A DNA stretch of 64,000 nucleotides, from the NCBI GenBank assembly GCA_963826795.1, contig CAWGYT010000025.1, forward strand, positions 232,311-296,310. Direction: 5' to 3'. This DNA is from CAWGYT01 sp963826795 (GTDB lineage Bacteria; Planctomycetota; Planctomycetia; Pirellulales; Pirellulaceae). Position 1 is the stretch's first letter. The number at the start of each line of letters is the position of its first letter. Below, one piece after another: positions 62,804 to 64,000 of the stretch. The notes below the pieces were generated by a model. It was given only the letters and a program-made list of their open reading frames with translations, was not told where the DNA came from and made no database searches. The position numbers were made by a program, and so were the translations under genes.

Positions 62804-64000
62804 CAATACTGTTCGGCACTGGTTTTGCTGTGGTGCGTTGATCAGACTCAGGTTGAGATTTATTGGTCAGGGGAGGGCCTCGCTGAGCTGGCTGGTGACC
62901 GCGAGATCGAGCTTCAAAACGTCGTATCGGCGCAGCATGAAACGCCGTAGCGGGGGCGTGATGCGAATTCCCTACGAGTCTTGTGAGTTCAGTTTTTCGA
63001 TGTGCGCCATAAGCTCGTCTTCGTCGGCTAAGCCGCAGAAGTAAAAGCAGATCATCTCGTAGGTACGCAGCGTTGGTTTCTTGCCGGTCCAGAGACTGAT
63101 CAGCATGCACGCGATGATCGCGCAGTACGTTTGAATCTCAATGCCCTCAACGTCGTGGCTGAGCAGGTGACGGCATCCCAAGATGTGTTTGAAAAATCGA
63201 AAAAAGATTTCAATTGCCCATCGATGGGAGAATATCAAGGCGACGATTTCAGCCGGCACATCGAGCAAGTTCGTGGCAATTCGTAAGATGCCGTCACTAT
63301 TGGCTCCGGTTGATCCCCCGCGGTATTTGCCACGGCTAGTGTGAGGATTAATGCGCACGCAGATTACACGAATCTTGTGATCGGGCCGACATTGCACCTC
63401 GCCGTTAGTAAAGCGAACGATCTCGTCCGATATGATCTCGCCGATCTTCGCGTCATTGTTGCGATATCTCTCTTCGACCGTTTTCCATGAGCTATTGTCC
63501 CTCAGCCGGCAAACATAGCTGCTCTTCGCATTGACAATGTTGTTGAAGAGCGTGAACTTTGCGTAACCGCGGTCCATCACGTACAGCCGATCCGCTTCAA
63601 TCGTCTTCTCAAGCACAGCTTTTTCGTCATGCTCGCCCCCAGCGTCTGGTGTGACGTCGACCCGCGTTGGCACCCCACGAGTCACTTCGAAGTGCGTATG
63701 GAGACGCCATTTGACCATCCCACTGCCCGTCTCTTCTTTCCGCCACGATGCTTCCATAATGCTAGGAAGTGCCGCGATCAACGAACCATCGACGAGTGTG
63801 ATCGTCTGCTGAATATCCGTTAGCCGAGCATCGCCAGCGATTGGTTGCAGTCGCTCGCCAAGCTCGGCAATGATCTCTTTGAGACGTTCCGGATCGAATA
63901 CACGGGTGGCTTCGGATAACGATCCCAGTGAGGCACGTGGACAATTTAGCTTCCGCTGGACTTTCTTCAGCTCACTTGCCTGCTGAATGCCGCGTAGCGA
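62804..64000 (-). mobile_element. IS4-family insertion sequence, incomplete at the window end
   Basis: Contains an IS4-type transposase gene running off the window. The left boundary is placed near 62804, where AATACTGTTCGGCACTGG begins, the reverse complement of a CCAGTGCCGAACAGTATT end typical of this group; this is the junction with the 97-nt repeat. About 165 nt of non-coding sequence separate the end from the gene. The other terminus lies outside, so the boundary cannot be tested here. Confidence 0.65.
62972..64000 (-). CDS. IS4-family DDE transposase, 5' part missing
   Basis: At least 342 residues; the frame is open to the window edge. Catalytic residues fit IS4: first Asp in TITLVDGSLIAALPS, second Asp in RLYVMDRGYAKFTLFNNIVN, and the Glu in the YREK-like helix SHRWAIEIFFRFFKHILGC. 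A helical tail (TYEMICFYFCGLADEDELMA) ends the protein. The upstream part (ASELKKVQRKLNCPRASLGS) matches the family N-terminal domain. Looks intact as far as visible. Confidence 0.88.
   Translation of the reverse strand, partial: SLRGIQQASELKKVQRKLNCPRASLGSLSEATRVFDPERLKEIIAELGERLQPIAGDARLTDIQQTITLVDGSLIAALPSIMEASWRKEETGSGMVKWRLHTHFEVTRGVPTRVDVTPDAGGEHDEKAVLEKTIEADRLYVMDRGYAKFTLFNNIVNAKSSYVCRLRDNSSWKTVEERYRNNDAKIGEIISDEIVRFTNGEVQCRPDHKIRVICVRINPHTSRGKYRGGSTGANSDGILRIATNLLDVPAEIVALIFSHRWAIEIFFRFFKHILGCRHLLSHDVEGIEIQTYCAIIACMLISLWTGKKPTLRTYEMICFYFCGLADEDELMAHIEKLNSQDS

Noticed and set aside
62715..63110. 131-codon frame across the 97-nt repeat and IS4 end
   Set aside because: Runs antisense or out of frame through two unrelated elements; no coding support.

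Overview
The window reads as high-GC planctomycete DNA (probably Pirellulales-like, by inference). It carries several family hallmarks of that phylum: a giant surface protein with an N-terminal LEPR-XLL-type motif, BBP7 and Lpg1974-type outer-membrane proteins, a PVC-type cytochrome beside a DUF1501 protein, a secreted sulfatase, many proteins with carboxypeptidase-regulatory-like domains, and dense palindromic intergenic repeats. No rRNA, tRNA or CRISPR array was seen.

Layout. 1-2.3 kb: the end of an IS3-family element that has beheaded a pentapeptide-repeat gene, then a RelE/ParE-type toxin-antitoxin pair. 2.3-7.3 kb: a two-gene operon of secreted proteins; the upstream gene has an in-frame UGA. 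7.3-11.2 kb: poorly characterised small secreted or membrane proteins separated by long non-coding stretches and repeats. 11.2-20.7 kb: a glycan/mannose locus with a GHL6-like glycosidase on the plus strand and, on the minus strand, a ROK kinase, a mannose-6-phosphate isomerase, a frameshifted sodium:solute symporter and a GH92 alpha-mannosidase. 20.9-29.8 kb: a 2,496-residue DUF11/SdrD-like/dockerin surface protein and a frameshifted BBP7 porin-like gene. 30.2-33.3 kb: three overlapping or closely spaced genes that fit trans-4-hydroxyproline catabolism (deaminase, epimerase, D-hydroxyproline oxidase). 33.5-39.7 kb: a broken HExxH peptidase, a di-heme PVC cytochrome/propeller protein and a twice-frameshifted DUF1501 protein. 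40-45.5 kb: cupredoxin, SuoX-family molybdoenzyme, sulfatase, DUF4405 membrane protein and DUF547 protein, all on the plus strand. 45.7-55.2 kb: a STAS/PP2C partner-switching pair converging on a chemosensory operon (cheA-cheW-mcp-cheB-cheR). 55.4-58.1 kb: an outer-membrane protein and RtcB. 58.1-59.4 kb: a repeat field holding a degenerate group II intron without a reverse transcriptase. 59.4-64 kb: Tex, a polysaccharide-export lipoprotein, and an IS4-family element running off the window.

How the genes work together. The mannose block can trim exported or environmental mannosides (GH92), import sugar (symporter), phosphorylate it (ROK) and feed it to glycolysis (isomerase). The hydroxyproline block turns a collagen- or plant-wall-derived amino acid towards alpha-ketoglutarate semialdehyde; the final dehydrogenase is not in the window. 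The che block is a complete sensory module, but its CheB carries an extra receiver domain without the phosphoacceptor aspartate.

Two cross-cutting oddities stand out. Five genes are broken by small indels (six sites in all), mostly at GCGC-type tracts, which is either sequencing error or real hypermutability. Several repeat families (a palindromic GGGGTCAGGTCCC family, a 97-nt perfect repeat, a 53-nt hairpin repeat and a 23-nt motif) fill the gaps between genes.
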